Positions 33,519 to 42,750 of a DNA stretch of 64,000 nucleotides are shown here, piece after piece. Below the pieces are notes generated by a model, which searched no databases, had not been told where the DNA came from, and was given only the letters and a program-made list of their open reading frames with translations. A program made the translations under genes and the position numbers. This DNA comes from UBA2821 sp902763335 (lineage in GTDB: Bacteria; Bacillota; Clostridia; Lachnospirales; Lachnospiraceae): assembly GCA_052066835.1 (NCBI GenBank), contig JBQHRJ010000010.1. One strand, written 5' to 3'. How positions within the stretch are numbered: the first letter of the stretch is position 1; the number at the start of each line of letters is the position of its first letter.

Positions 33519-34379
33519 ATGGGAGAAAAGGACATAGCAGAGAAAATTTTGATGGATAATGACGATGTGTTTGCGGATGTTGTAAATGGTCTTATATTTG
33601 ATGGAAAACCGATAATAGAAGAAATAAATTTGAGCAATGTGAAGGATAAGAGTCAGTACAAAATATCAGGAAAGATACACGAACAGGAGAGAGATGTAGC
33701 GAAAGTTATAGAATGCGACGGTGTTAAGGTTATGTATGTTGGAATTGAAAACCAGACAGATATAGACGCTGATGAGACTATTCGTGTTATTGGGTATGAC
33801 GGAACGTCTTACAGAAGACAGTTGCTTGGCGAAAATGAAAAGAAATATCCGGTAGTAACACTTGTATTATATTTTGGAGAAAGAAAATGGAGCAGGAATA
33901 AGACACTTTATGAAACATTGAATATACCGGATAATGTAAAGCCGTTTGTAAATGATTATAAAATAAATGTATTTGAAATAGCTTATATGACACCGGAAGA
34001 AGTAGAAAAATTCACAAGTGATTTTAAGATAGTGGCAGATTATTTTGTACAGAAAAGAATGAAAAGAGACTATAAACCGATAAACAAAGCAATAAAACAT
34101 GTGGATGAATTGTTAAAGCTTATGACAGTACTTACAGGAGACAGCAGGTTTGAGGAACAGATAAAAGAAATGCATAAAGAGGAAGGAGAGGTCAGAATGT
34201 GCGAGGTATTAGATAAAATTGAAAATAGGGGAGTTAAGATAGGAGAAAAGTTGGGAGAGATAAAGGCATTATATTTCTACATGAAAAAGACACCAGATGA
34301 AATCGGAAAGATAATAAATATGGATGAAGCAGAAGTAATGTCAGTGATAAAGACACTTGAGGAGAGAAAGGATATATAA
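33519..34379 (+). CDS. Rpn/PDDEXK-family nuclease, tandem copy 4
   Basis: 286 residues, full length, with two C-terminal tetrapeptides (VKIG, EKLG). It begins 11 bases after copy 3 and, like it, lacks its own ribosome binding site. It looks mosaic: the first 65 or so residues (NLSNVKDKSQYKISGKIHEQ) match copy 3, while the centre (ETIRVIGYDGTSYR, MKRDYKPINKAIKHV) matches copy 1. Confidence 0.85.
   Translation: MGEKDIAEKILMDNDDVFADVVNGLIFDGKPIIEEINLSNVKDKSQYKISGKIHEQERDVAKVIECDGVKVMYVGIENQTDIDADETIRVIGYDGTSYRRQLLGENEKKYPVVTLVLYFGERKWSRNKTLYETLNIPDNVKPFVNDYKINVFEIAYMTPEEVEKFTSDFKIVADYFVQKRMKRDYKPINKAIKHVDELLKLMTVLTGDSRFEEQIKEMHKEEGEVRMCEVLDKIENRGVKIGEKLGEIKALYFYMKKTPDEIGKIINMDEAEVMSVIKTLEERKDI
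34197..34379 (+). CDS. Putative intragenic short C-terminal product of Rpn copy 4
   Basis: ATG in frame 226 codons into copy 4, five bases after AGGAAGGAGAGG (34180-34191). It would give 60 residues with two tetrapeptides, the shortest of the four. Confidence 0.45.
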   Translation: MCEVLDKIENRGVKIGEKLGEIKALYFYMKKTPDEIGKIINMDEAEVMSVIKTLEERKDI

Positions 34380-34402
34380 GCCGCCTAAACTCGTCATATC
34401 TA

Positions 34403-34431
34403 TTGACATTCGGCGAAAAAAATTGTATGCT
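34403..34431 (+). promoter_or_regulatory. Predicted promoter of ugd
   Basis: Perfect TTGACA, 17 bases, then TATGCT (4 of 6). It lies about 100 bases before the ugd start and just after the Rpn array. Confidence 0.5.
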
Positions 34432-34528
34432 AGTACTATATGTTACAAATTTATTAAATTGCATAAATTTGTTGTGAAGTCGAGAAATTACATTAAAAAT
34501 TAAGTTGGAAAGAGGAATGGAGAAGGAT

Positions 34529-35695
34529 ATGAAGATAGCAATAGCAGGAACCGGTTATGTGGGTTTATCAAATGCAGTTTTATTGTCACAGAAAAATGAA
34601 GTGGTTGCACTTGATATTATTCAGGAAAAAGTTGATATGATTAATAATAAGATATCTCCGATTGTTGATAAGGAAATATCTGAGTATCTTAAGACGAAGG
34701 ATTTAAATCTTAAGGCTACTACTGATCCGGAAGAGGCATTTAATGGTGCAGAATTTATTATTATATCTACACCTACTAACTATGACCCGAAGAAGAATTA
34801 TTTCGATACAAGTACAGTAGAAGATATTATAGAGAAGGTTTGCAGAATTTCGCCGGATTCTACTATGATTATCAAGTCTACAGTACCGGTTGGATATACA
34901 AAATCAGTTAAGGAAAAATACAATACTAACAATATCGTATTTTCGCCTGAGTTTTTAAGAGAGGGAAAGGCATTATATGATAATCTTCATCCATCCAGAA
35001 TCATAGTTGGTGAGCAGTCTGATAGAGCTAAGAAGTTTGCAAATCTTCTTGCTGATGCGGCGATTAAGGAAGATATCCCGATGCTTTTTACAGATTCTAC
35101 AGAGGCAGAGGCTATTAAACTTTTTGCTAACACATATCTTGCACTTAGAGTTTCATTCTTTAATGAGCTTGACACATATGCAGAGGTTAAGGGACTCAGC
35201 GCAAAACAGATTATAGAAGGAATCGGACTTGATCCTAGAATTGGTAATTTCTACAACAATCCATCGTTTGGATACGGTGGATACTGCTTACCGAAAGATA
35301 CAAAGCAGTTATTGGCAAATTATGAGGATGTTCCAAATGATATTATCGGAGCCATTGTTGCAGCTAATACAACAAGAAAAGATTTTATAGCAGAGCAGAT
35401 TCTTGCATACAATCCAAAGGTTGTAGGCATATACAGACTTACAATGAAGACAGATTCGGACAACTTCAGACAGTCTGCTATACAGGGTGTCATGAAGAGA
35501 ATTAAGGCAAAGGGTGTAGAGGTTGTATTATTTGAGCCGGCTTTGAAAGAGGATAATTTCTTTAATTCAAAAGTAATCAGAGATTTAGACGAATTTAAGA
35601 AGATGTCAGATGTAATTGTTGCAAACAGATTCACAAGTGATCTTGAAGATGTTAAAGATAAGGTATACACAAGAGATTTATATCTTAGAGATTAA
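34529..35695 (+). CDS. ugd: UDP-glucose 6-dehydrogenase
   Basis: Oxidises UDP-glucose to UDP-glucuronate for capsule or exopolysaccharide synthesis. The NAD-binding GTGYVGLSNAVLLS starts right after the initiator. The catalytic Cys is in GFGYGGYCLPKDTKQL, and KLFANTYLALRVSFFNELDTYA is the conserved helix. The 388 residues from 34529 fit the short bacterial form; GGAG is six bases upstream. Upstream in-frame TTG 34505 and ATG 34517 are less likely. Confidence 0.93.
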   Translation: MKIAIAGTGYVGLSNAVLLSQKNEVVALDIIQEKVDMINNKISPIVDKEISEYLKTKDLNLKATTDPEEAFNGAEFIIISTPTNYDPKKNYFDTSTVEDIIEKVCRISPDSTMIIKSTVPVGYTKSVKEKYNTNNIVFSPEFLREGKALYDNLHPSRIIVGEQSDRAKKFANLLADAAIKEDIPMLFTDSTEAEAIKLFANTYLALRVSFFNELDTYAEVKGLSAKQIIEGIGLDPRIGNFYNNPSFGYGGYCLPKDTKQLLANYEDVPNDIIGAIVAANTTRKDFIAEQILAYNPKVVGIYRLTMKTDSDNFRQSAIQGVMKRIKAKGVEVVLFEPALKEDNFFNSKVIRDLDEFKKMSDVIVANRFTSDLEDVKDKVYTRDLYLRD

Positions 35696-35728
35696 TCTTA
35701 AGAAATGATATATTAATTATACGACACT

Positions 35729-35769
35729 AAAAAACAGGAGTTCCGTGTTTAGCGGAACTCCTGTTTTTT
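35729..35769. terminator. Bidirectional terminator between convergent genes
   Basis: AAAAAACAGGAGTTCCG pairs perfectly with CGGAACTCCTGTTTTTT around a seven-base loop and works in both directions. The stop codon of the minus-strand glycosyltransferase (35749-35751) lies in the loop, so its last codons form one arm. Confidence 0.92.
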
Positions 35770-37089
35770 AACGTTATTTGAATGTATGTAATAAACAATA
35801 CTAATCATCATGATTATCCATGTGATAAGAGTACCAAAGGATGTAAGGACAATCGGTAAGGCTTTAGGGTCATATGCGTAAGGATTGTAATAAAACAGTA
35901 CATGGGCACAGTTGTAAAAGTTCATAAGGGTGTAGCCACAGTATGTTATAAAAAGTCCGATACACGGTTTAACCAGAAATGCTGCAAATATCAGAGGCAA
36001 TGCAGGGAAAAGGTAACGTTCGTGCATTCTTACAGAAAACATAAACATTGTACTTATAATAAAACCGGCAATCAGATAGTGCTTTGAGTTTGACTTTTTA
36101 ATCATCATGGATATTATAAATGCAACTATTACGAGCAAGACTATTGAAATAGTTCCCCATGTGTTGTAAGTCAGACCGAGAAATTTATCTTCCTGTGTAT
36201 GCCAGTTTAATCCAAACATAGCCCATATATTGTATGCATTTACCGAGGCAAATCTAAAAGAAGTCAGAGCCTCTCCGTAATTACTTGCAAGATTTGCGGC
36301 ATTACCGGCGGCATTACCGTTACCAAATATAAATGGAAGATGGCATACAATCATGGCAGCAATAGCACCAAGGCCGGTAAGTAAATGACTGAAAAATTTC
36401 TTTACATTGCAGTTATCCAATATAACATTATCAATGACTGCAAATATAATAATCGGTGTAAAAATAATACCCTGATATTTAAAAAGTATAGATGCTCCAA
36501 AAACAAAATATGCCGGTTTCAATTTTTTATCAGCAATAAGGTAGCATACTATCACTATGCACAGAGTATATATTGAATCCATCTGTCCCCATAAACTTGA
36601 ATTGAATATAACAGCTGGATTTAACAGATATGCTATGCATGCTGCCAGAGCGGCTTTGTTTGACCGGTATTTTTTTCCTATTTTATATAGAAGATATCCG
36701 GTCAGAATATCGCATATAAGTGCAGGACCTTTTATAAGCATTATCTGTAGGACACTATAATTGGCAATGTGAAAAACCGTACATATTCCACCGATTATAT
36801 ACACCATAAATATATGTAAAGGCGGATAACAAAGACCGTATTTGGCATAAAAACCTGCAAATCCGTCAGCTTGAAGTTTATTTACCCAGCTTATAAATGC
36901 TCCCATGTCACCGCGCTCGTAGTAGAACAGTGAGCCTGTGATTTTCAGAAAACAGGCTGAAATAATTATGAGAAACAGATAAAAACGTGCATCTTTTTGA
37001 GAAATATCTGTATCATAAGATTTTGTTATCAGCTTATAGGCGAGTACCATTGCTGCGATAAATAATAATGTAATTAATATAAATTTCAT
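35749..37089 (-). CDS. Polytopic membrane glycosyltransferase, GT-C type
   Basis: 446 residues with about twelve hydrophobic segments. After the first long loop it has FYYERGDMGAFISWVNKL, with the acidic residues expected at a GT-C active site. The later SSLWGQMDSIYTLCIV motif is common in polyprenyl-linked mannosyl/glucosyltransferases. The start at 37089 follows GGAGGAGC; the frame is open 42 bases further. It probably uses an undecaprenyl-phosphate sugar, perhaps made by the GtrB-like enzyme at 41685. Confidence 0.8.
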   Translation of the reverse strand: MKFILITLLFIAAMVLAYKLITKSYDTDISQKDARFYLFLIIISACFLKITGSLFYYERGDMGAFISWVNKLQADGFAGFYAKYGLCYPPLHIFMVYIIGGICTVFHIANYSVLQIMLIKGPALICDILTGYLLYKIGKKYRSNKAALAACIAYLLNPAVIFNSSLWGQMDSIYTLCIVIVCYLIADKKLKPAYFVFGASILFKYQGIIFTPIIIFAVIDNVILDNCNVKKFFSHLLTGLGAIAAMIVCHLPFIFGNGNAAGNAANLASNYGEALTSFRFASVNAYNIWAMFGLNWHTQEDKFLGLTYNTWGTISIVLLVIVAFIISMMIKKSNSKHYLIAGFIISTMFMFSVRMHERYLFPALPLIFAAFLVKPCIGLFITYCGYTLMNFYNCAHVLFYYNPYAYDPKALPIVLTSFGTLITWIIMMISIVYYIHSNNVKKQEFR

Positions 37090-37133
37090 GTATGCTCCTC
37101 CGTTTTTCATGGTAATCATGAGTTGCTTCATAT

Positions 37134-37162
37134 AGTATATCTTTACTGACAGAAAAAAACAA
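37134..37162 (-). promoter_or_regulatory. Predicted promoter of the minus-strand glycosyltransferase
   Basis: On the minus strand: TTGTTT, 17 bases, TATACT. It lies about 45 bases before the preferred start codon, in the 316-base divergent intergenic region 37090-37405. The rest of that region is AT-rich and shows no other feature besides the plus-strand promoter at 37321. Confidence 0.45.
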
Positions 37163-37320
37163 TAAGAAAAAACAATACAAAAGTAGTTGATTATTACTAA
37201 ACGAATTCAAAATTAATATACAATGCGAACAATAAGATGGAAATTGTTATAAAAAGTTAATAAAAAGTTTGCAAAAAATCCATGCAAAGCGTTGAATGTG
37301 AACAAATAATTTAAATTATC

Positions 37321-37349
37321 TTGACGAAAAACCCTGTAAAGTTTAGAAT
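37321..37349 (+). promoter_or_regulatory. Predicted promoter of the giant Big_2 protein
   Basis: TTGACG, 17 bases, TAGAAT (5 of 6 at both boxes), 56 bases before the start codon. Confidence 0.6.
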
Positions 37350-37405
37350 TATAGAGTATTGTCAAAAGACAATATAAAAAAGTAATAAAATATAGGAGGA
37401 ATAAT

Positions 37406-40400
37406 ATGAAGAACAAAATCAAACGTGTTCTTTCGATGATGACAGCGATTGCGTTAGTCATGACTTCAGTTCTTACAGCTGATGTAACTAATGCATATGC
37501 AGCTTCAAGCAGTAAAGCAATTAAGAGCGTTACATTGAAGATTGGTTCATCAAACGTCACAAAGAAGACAAAGACTTTGACTGTTGGAAGTTCAGCTACA
37601 TTAAAAGTAACTGTTAAACCAAGTTCAGCAAAGAAAAAAGTAACTTACAAATCAAGCAAAACATCAGTGGCAACTGTAAGCAGCAAGGGTAAAATTGTTG
37701 CAAAGAAGGCTGGTACAGCTAAGATTACAGTCACTGTTACAGGTAAAAATAATAAAAAGAAGTCTACATATTGTAACATCAAAGTTAAAAGTAAGGAACA
37801 ACCTACTGAACAGCCAACGGAAAGACCTACTGAACAGCCTGATGTAAAGGTGACAGGAGTTACTTTAGAGCAGGCCGATGCAGGGGTACGTATTGCTGTT
37901 AATGGAACAGCTAATCTGGTAGCGAGTGTTGCACCTGCTAATGCTACAAACAAAAATCTTGTATGGTCATCTTCAAACACATCTGTTGCAACAGTAGATA
38001 ACAACGGTGTAGTTAAGGGTGTAAAGGCAGGAAAAGTAAAGGTTACTGTAAAAACTGAAGATGGAGGATACACATCTTCATGCACAGTAAAGGTTGTGGA
38101 TGATTCGACAGAGAATGTAAATGGCGTTGAAGTTAAAATTCAGAATAACATGAAAGACCATGCTAATACAGTATTTACTGGTACAGATGCAGACGTACTT
38201 GTAAGAGTTGTAAAAGATGAGGTTCCTGTAGGAAATACAAAGGTAACTCTTAAACTTGACACACAGTATGGTAATGGGGCAGGCTATTTCGGAATCATCG
38301 GTGACAATGTTGTAACAACTGATGAAGACGGATATGCAAGTTTTGTAGTTGGTCTTAAAGATCAGTATGATTATAAGGCAACTTCAGGAATTTATGAGTC
38401 TTATACAGTTACAGCTACAGCAGTAGGCTCAAATGAACCTGCAAGCACAACATTAAGTTTTGCAGCTATTGCACTTGAAGATACTGTTGTTTTAAACAAT
38501 GTTGATTATTCATTAAAGGATATTGTGCCTTCTGATAATGCTGCAGATGGAGATGATGGTATTGATTCAACAAAATCAATAAATGGCAGTTCTAATGTTC
38601 AGTATGTAAGCAGTCAGCAGGTAAGTCTTGAGGATGAAAATTCTGTACGTATTTCATCAGCACCATATATTGTGCTTCCGCAGACAAATGGTGATGTGAA
38701 AATTGGCGAATACAGCAAAGAAATAAATCAGACACAGTCTGAATATTCTGTATATAATGACGCAACAAATGAAACAACTACAACAGTAGTTAAAGAAGTT
38801 CCGGCAGGATTACAGTATATTACGCTTCATTTTTCTGATATTAATATTTCAGAGTATTCTAAACTTGTAATAAATACATATGATTCTGAAGCATTAGTAT
38901 CACCATTAACAACTTACACATATTATCATGAAAATGAAGAAACACTTAAGGATTCTGTAAATGGTATTCAGATACCAATACAGACTAAGAATAATAATAA
39001 TGTTTATGTTGTTGTATCAATTGTTTCACCTGGTCAGGTAAATGATGATGACAATAATGGATATAAATTAGATAAGATAACTGGTGTATGGCGTTCGGCA
39101 TCATCTAACTATATGACAGAAGAAGAAATAGACGGAACAGTAAAATGGGAAACAGAAGATATTATATATAGCAATCCTATTGATATGCCATATGAGATGG
39201 CTGCGAAATATGTTCCGGCTGTTGATTTAAATGAAAATTATTCATATTCATATAAGGTACCATCATTCCCTTCTACAGGAGATGCCATTATAACAGTTAA
39301 AGATATTAATGGAACATTAGTTAATTACTATTTCTTCCCAACTGAGAATGAGCATGTTAAGGTTGATGTATATAGCACTAATTCATTAATACGTTATAAA
39401 AATCCTGAAACAGGAGCTTATGAATACAATACCGGCAATGTGAAATATAATGCTGGTTCATGGTATTATTACTACAACAGAAATGTTATTAAAGATTCTA
39501 CAGAAGGTGTGGCATTTAAAGCTACTGCAGCAGAAACAAAAAATGTAAAAAGCGATGTTACGACAGAAGGTAATGTTGTTATCGTTAATTCAAAGTTAAG
39601 TGGTCATACAGGTCTTAAAGCAACTATTGCTATAGATGGTGTAAAAGATACAGAGCTTAACATAACAAATGGTGCGGTTATAAGAACATCTGTACAGTGG
39701 TCTCCTGTTCCTGTAATTGAAGATACACTTGCAACAGAGTTTTATGCACTTTCTACTGAGACTGTAGATGTTGTTGCTACCGTAACTGATCCAAATGGAA
39801 ATAGACAGAGTGGTGTAGAAGTTATTTTTAAAGACTCTGATAATGATAATGACAAACTTGTGATTAATGAGCAGAGCTCAAATGATCCGATAAAAGATGG
39901 AAGTATAGTAACGGCAGCATGGGCAACAAGTTCTAATGTAACTGATAATGACGGAAATATAACTCTTAAATTAAAAGCAAACAGTAGCGAGGGATATATT
40001 TACGGGCTTAAAGCAGAGTGTGCAGATTCTAAGTATATAGTAAGTCTCAAAATAAAAGATACAGGTTTTAAGGTAGCAAATATTCATTGGGTAGATCCGG
40101 GACTTTCATTTGTTGAGGATTCAACAGATGGGCATGACAGTAAAGATAACCAGAGTGTGTCAACATTTGGTAAAAAAGATCAGATTGTAACTCTTGATCC
40201 GAGAGAAAATGGAAATAACTGGATTTTTGGTGTTAAAGTTGTTGGTAGAATGTTAGATAATAATAACAATGACAAGGTTACAAAAATAACAGGTATTGCA
40301 GTTGGATTTGATAAAGAGAAAGAAGATGAGTCTACAAAGATAGATGAAACTTCTGTTCAGAATGGTGTTTCAACAGGTGTTGCTAGTGCAAGGCTTATGT

Positions 40401-41530
40401 CAACAGGTATTAATACTACAAAACTTACCTGCGGATTTACAAACAAGAGTTTATATAAAGATGAAACTCTTACAGACATTAATACAATAACATATGAGAT
40501 TGAGGACCAGTTTGGTGTTGTTCATACATATGTTGACTGTGGTTATGATCCAAGTAATGGAATAGATACAAGTATGGAACTTGATATTCCATGGGCAGTA
40601 AATAATGTTACAGCAAATCTTATATTCCCAGATGGAGCTCAATTAACATCAGATGCAAATACACATGCATATATTGCTCTTAAAGATACTAATGGAAATC
40701 CATGCAAGGGTCTTACAGTAAGTTATACAGTTACAGAGAATGGTAAGTCAATTATTACAAATAAATCTGTAACAAATGAGGACGGCTTAATTGATATAGA
40801 ACTTTCAGCACCAAATAAAGAATGTGAGAGAATAATATCATATGCTGTTGATGGTATTTCAAGAGGTACAACAGGTAAGACAATTAAGTATACGGCAAGC
40901 GATGCGGAATTTGGTGTAGCCGGAGCTAAACTTGAAAATATTACAGCAGGTGATAACGCAGTGATAGATGTAACATTTACAGGAGCAATTCGTGAGGTTA
41001 AACCGGAAATGTTTACTGTTAAATCCGGAAATACAACATATACTGTTGAGAGTGCTGCTGTAAGTTCAGCTATTAATGAGACAAATATTGTTAAGCTGAA
41101 ATTAAATACTCAGGCTACAACAGCTATTCAGACTGAAAAAGCACCTATTACGGTTTCAGTTTCATCTGCAAAGGTAAACGGAATTGAGTATCAGCCAACA
41201 AGTGCAAAGGGTAAGGTTCTTGGCAATAAGAATACTGCAGTATTCAAAGCAGCAAATGAATATGCTATTAATGCTGAGTACAATGCCACAACGAAGAAGA
41301 TATCAGTTACTATTACAAATAATGATAATCAGGTTGTGACAGATAATCTTTCTAGTATAGGAAATGGTTCTCTCGTTGCTTATTCAACAGATGCCAGTGG
41401 GCTTAATAAAGGAACTGGAGTTGTTGTTATCTCTGATAAGACAAGGGAAATAACATTAGATAATACATTTAATGGTGACGTACTTATCTTCTATTGTGGA
41501 GCAAGTGCATCAGTTAAGGTAACTAAATAG
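37406..41530 (+). CDS. 1374-residue secreted Big_2/Big_1-type surface protein
   Basis: Signal peptide about 1-33 (VLSMMTAIALVMTSVLTADVTNAYA). There are two Big_2 Ig-like domains: about 38-128, with KVTYKSSKTSVATVSSKGKIVAKKAGTAKITV, and about 146-232, with WSSSNTSVATVDNNGVVKGVKAGKVKVTV. Between them is a PTEQPTERPTEQP linker. A Big_1/invasin-like domain follows (about 236-350, NTKVTLKLDTQYG...TTDEDGYASFVV). A long acidic part of similar beta-rich make-up comes next, including VDVVATVTDPNGNRQSGVEVIFKD and LKDTNGNPCKGLTVSYTV. There is no LPXTG motif, SLH domain or membrane tail. It may be a self-assembling or adhesive cell-surface protein; the ligand is unknown. Confidence 0.85.
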   Translation: MKNKIKRVLSMMTAIALVMTSVLTADVTNAYAASSSKAIKSVTLKIGSSNVTKKTKTLTVGSSATLKVTVKPSSAKKKVTYKSSKTSVATVSSKGKIVAKKAGTAKITVTVTGKNNKKKSTYCNIKVKSKEQPTEQPTERPTEQPDVKVTGVTLEQADAGVRIAVNGTANLVASVAPANATNKNLVWSSSNTSVATVDNNGVVKGVKAGKVKVTVKTEDGGYTSSCTVKVVDDSTENVNGVEVKIQNNMKDHANTVFTGTDADVLVRVVKDEVPVGNTKVTLKLDTQYGNGAGYFGIIGDNVVTTDEDGYASFVVGLKDQYDYKATSGIYESYTVTATAVGSNEPASTTLSFAAIALEDTVVLNNVDYSLKDIVPSDNAADGDDGIDSTKSINGSSNVQYVSSQQVSLEDENSVRISSAPYIVLPQTNGDVKIGEYSKEINQTQSEYSVYNDATNETTTTVVKEVPAGLQYITLHFSDINISEYSKLVINTYDSEALVSPLTTYTYYHENEETLKDSVNGIQIPIQTKNNNNVYVVVSIVSPGQVNDDDNNGYKLDKITGVWRSASSNYMTEEEIDGTVKWETEDIIYSNPIDMPYEMAAKYVPAVDLNENYSYSYKVPSFPSTGDAIITVKDINGTLVNYYFFPTENEHVKVDVYSTNSLIRYKNPETGAYEYNTGNVKYNAGSWYYYYNRNVIKDSTEGVAFKATAAETKNVKSDVTTEGNVVIVNSKLSGHTGLKATIAIDGVKDTELNITNGAVIRTSVQWSPVPVIEDTLATEFYALSTETVDVVATVTDPNGNRQSGVEVIFKDSDNDNDKLVINEQSSNDPIKDGSIVTAAWATSSNVTDNDGNITLKLKANSSEGYIYGLKAECADSKYIVSLKIKDTGFKVANIHWVDPGLSFVEDSTDGHDSKDNQSVSTFGKKDQIVTLDPRENGNNWIFGVKVVGRMLDNNNNDKVTKITGIAVGFDKEKEDESTKIDETSVQNGVSTGVASARLMSTGINTTKLTCGFTNKSLYKDETLTDINTITYEIEDQFGVVHTYVDCGYDPSNGIDTSMELDIPWAVNNVTANLIFPDGAQLTSDANTHAYIALKDTNGNPCKGLTVSYTVTENGKSIITNKSVTNEDGLIDIELSAPNKECERIISYAVDGISRGTTGKTIKYTASDAEFGVAGAKLENITAGDNAVIDVTFTGAIREVKPEMFTVKSGNTTYTVESAAVSSAINETNIVKLKLNTQATTAIQTEKAPITVSVSSAKVNGIEYQPTSAKGKVLGNKNTAVFKAANEYAINAEYNATTKKISVTITNNDNQVVTDNLSSIGNGSLVAYSTDASGLNKGTGVVVISDKTREITLDNTFNGDVLIFYCGASASVKVTK

Positions 41531-41569
41531 TATTTCATTAGAAATTGTTATATTAAATATATAACTTAT

Positions 41570-41612
41570 AAAACCGGGGCGTTATGTCGTAAGGCATGAC
41601 GCTCCGGTTTTT
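41570..41612 (+). terminator. Intrinsic terminator after the giant surface protein
   Basis: AAAACCGGGGCGT pairs (one G-T) with ACGCTCCGGTTTT around a 16-base loop. Further T residues follow. Confidence 0.88.
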
Positions 41613-41684
41613 CTGTGCAATTGACTGTATAATTAAAAGTTGTTATAATTGGATGCATAATAAATAAAAAGGGAAGAATTCACT

Positions 41685-42644
41685 ATGAATGAAACAAATG
41701 GTACAATATTATATATGGTTGTTCCGTGTTATAACGAAGAGGAAATGCTTCATATAACGTCAGAAAAACTTGAAGAAAAGCTTAGGACATTGAAAAATGC
41801 CGGCAGGATTTCAGATGCCAGCAGAGTTGTATATGTCGATGACGGTTCAAAGGATAACACATGGAATATTATAGAAGAAATGCATCATAATAATAAAGTG
41901 TTTAACGGTGTGAAACTGTCAAGGAACGAGGGACATCAGAATGCGCTTTTGGCAGGGCTTGATTATGCCAGAAATCACGCAGATATGATAGTCAGTATGG
42001 ATGCTGATTTACAGGATGATATAGATGCTGTGGATGCAATGATAGATAAGTATCATGCCGGAGCGGAGATTGTGTACGGTGTGAGGAATGACAGGAGCAC
42101 AGACAGTGCATTTAAGCGTGGAACGGCACAGCTATTCTATAAGATGATGAAAATCATGGGTGCAGAGATTGTATACAATCATGCCGATTTCAGACTTATG
42201 AGCAAAAGAGCCGTAGATGAACTTATGAATTTCAAGGAAGTTAATCTGTTTCTTCGCGGTATCGTACCACTTATAGGATTTAAGACAGATATTGTTGAAT
42301 ATGAGAGACATGAGAGGATTGCAGGAGAGAGTAAGTATCCGTTAAAGAAAATGTTATCATTTGCCATAGATGGTGTTACATCTTTTAGCATAAAACCTAT
42401 AAATATGATTATCACAGCCGGGTTTGTATGTTTTTTAATAAGTGTCGGAATGTTGATATATTCGTGCATCAGGCACTTCACGGGAGATACAGTCAGCGGA
42501 TGGACAAGCCTTATGACTTCTATATGGGCTCTTGGGGGATTGCAGGTAGTCAGCATAGGAGTGGTAGGAAAATACATAGGAAAAGTGTATCTGGAAGTAA
42601 AGGAACGGCCGAGGTATATTGTTGATAAGTATCTTGATAGCTGA
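41685..42644 (+). CDS. Family 2 glycosyltransferase, GtrB/DPM1-like
   Basis: 319 residues: GT-A domain (VVPCYNEEEML; VDDGSKDNTW; MDADLQDDIDA) and two C-terminal membrane helices (about 228-290), ending VGKYIGKVYLEVKERPRY. It belongs to the same family as the transferase at 24594 but is clearly diverged. It most likely charges undecaprenyl phosphate with a sugar for a GT-C enzyme such as that at 35749. Confidence 0.9.
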   Translation: MNETNGTILYMVVPCYNEEEMLHITSEKLEEKLRTLKNAGRISDASRVVYVDDGSKDNTWNIIEEMHHNNKVFNGVKLSRNEGHQNALLAGLDYARNHADMIVSMDADLQDDIDAVDAMIDKYHAGAEIVYGVRNDRSTDSAFKRGTAQLFYKMMKIMGAEIVYNHADFRLMSKRAVDELMNFKEVNLFLRGIVPLIGFKTDIVEYERHERIAGESKYPLKKMLSFAIDGVTSFSIKPINMIITAGFVCFLISVGMLIYSCIRHFTGDTVSGWTSLMTSIWALGGLQVVSIGVVGKYIGKVYLEVKERPRYIVDKYLDS

Positions 42645-42657
42645 TTAAAAGACAAAA

Positions 42658-42712
42658 TTTTACATAGATTTTACACAGATTATCTATGAATTTTACAAAG
42701 CTATGTTAAAAT
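42658..42712 (+). promoter_or_regulatory. Pho box (PhoP-like operator) and promoter of the Na/Pi transporter
   Basis: TTTTACATAGA (42658), TTTTACACAGA (42669), a degenerate TTATCTATGAA (42680) and TTTTACAAAGC (42691) follow each other with an exact 11-base period. A TAAAAT -10 box (42707-42712) comes immediately after, with no separate -35. TT-x-ACA repeats at 11 bases ending near -20 are the arrangement known for PhoP-activated promoters in Bacillus. The genes behind it are a phosphate transporter and a PhoPR-like pair. Confidence 0.75.
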
Positions 42713-42750
42713 GCGAAAAGTGAAATCACATTTAATTAAGGAGAAAAGTT

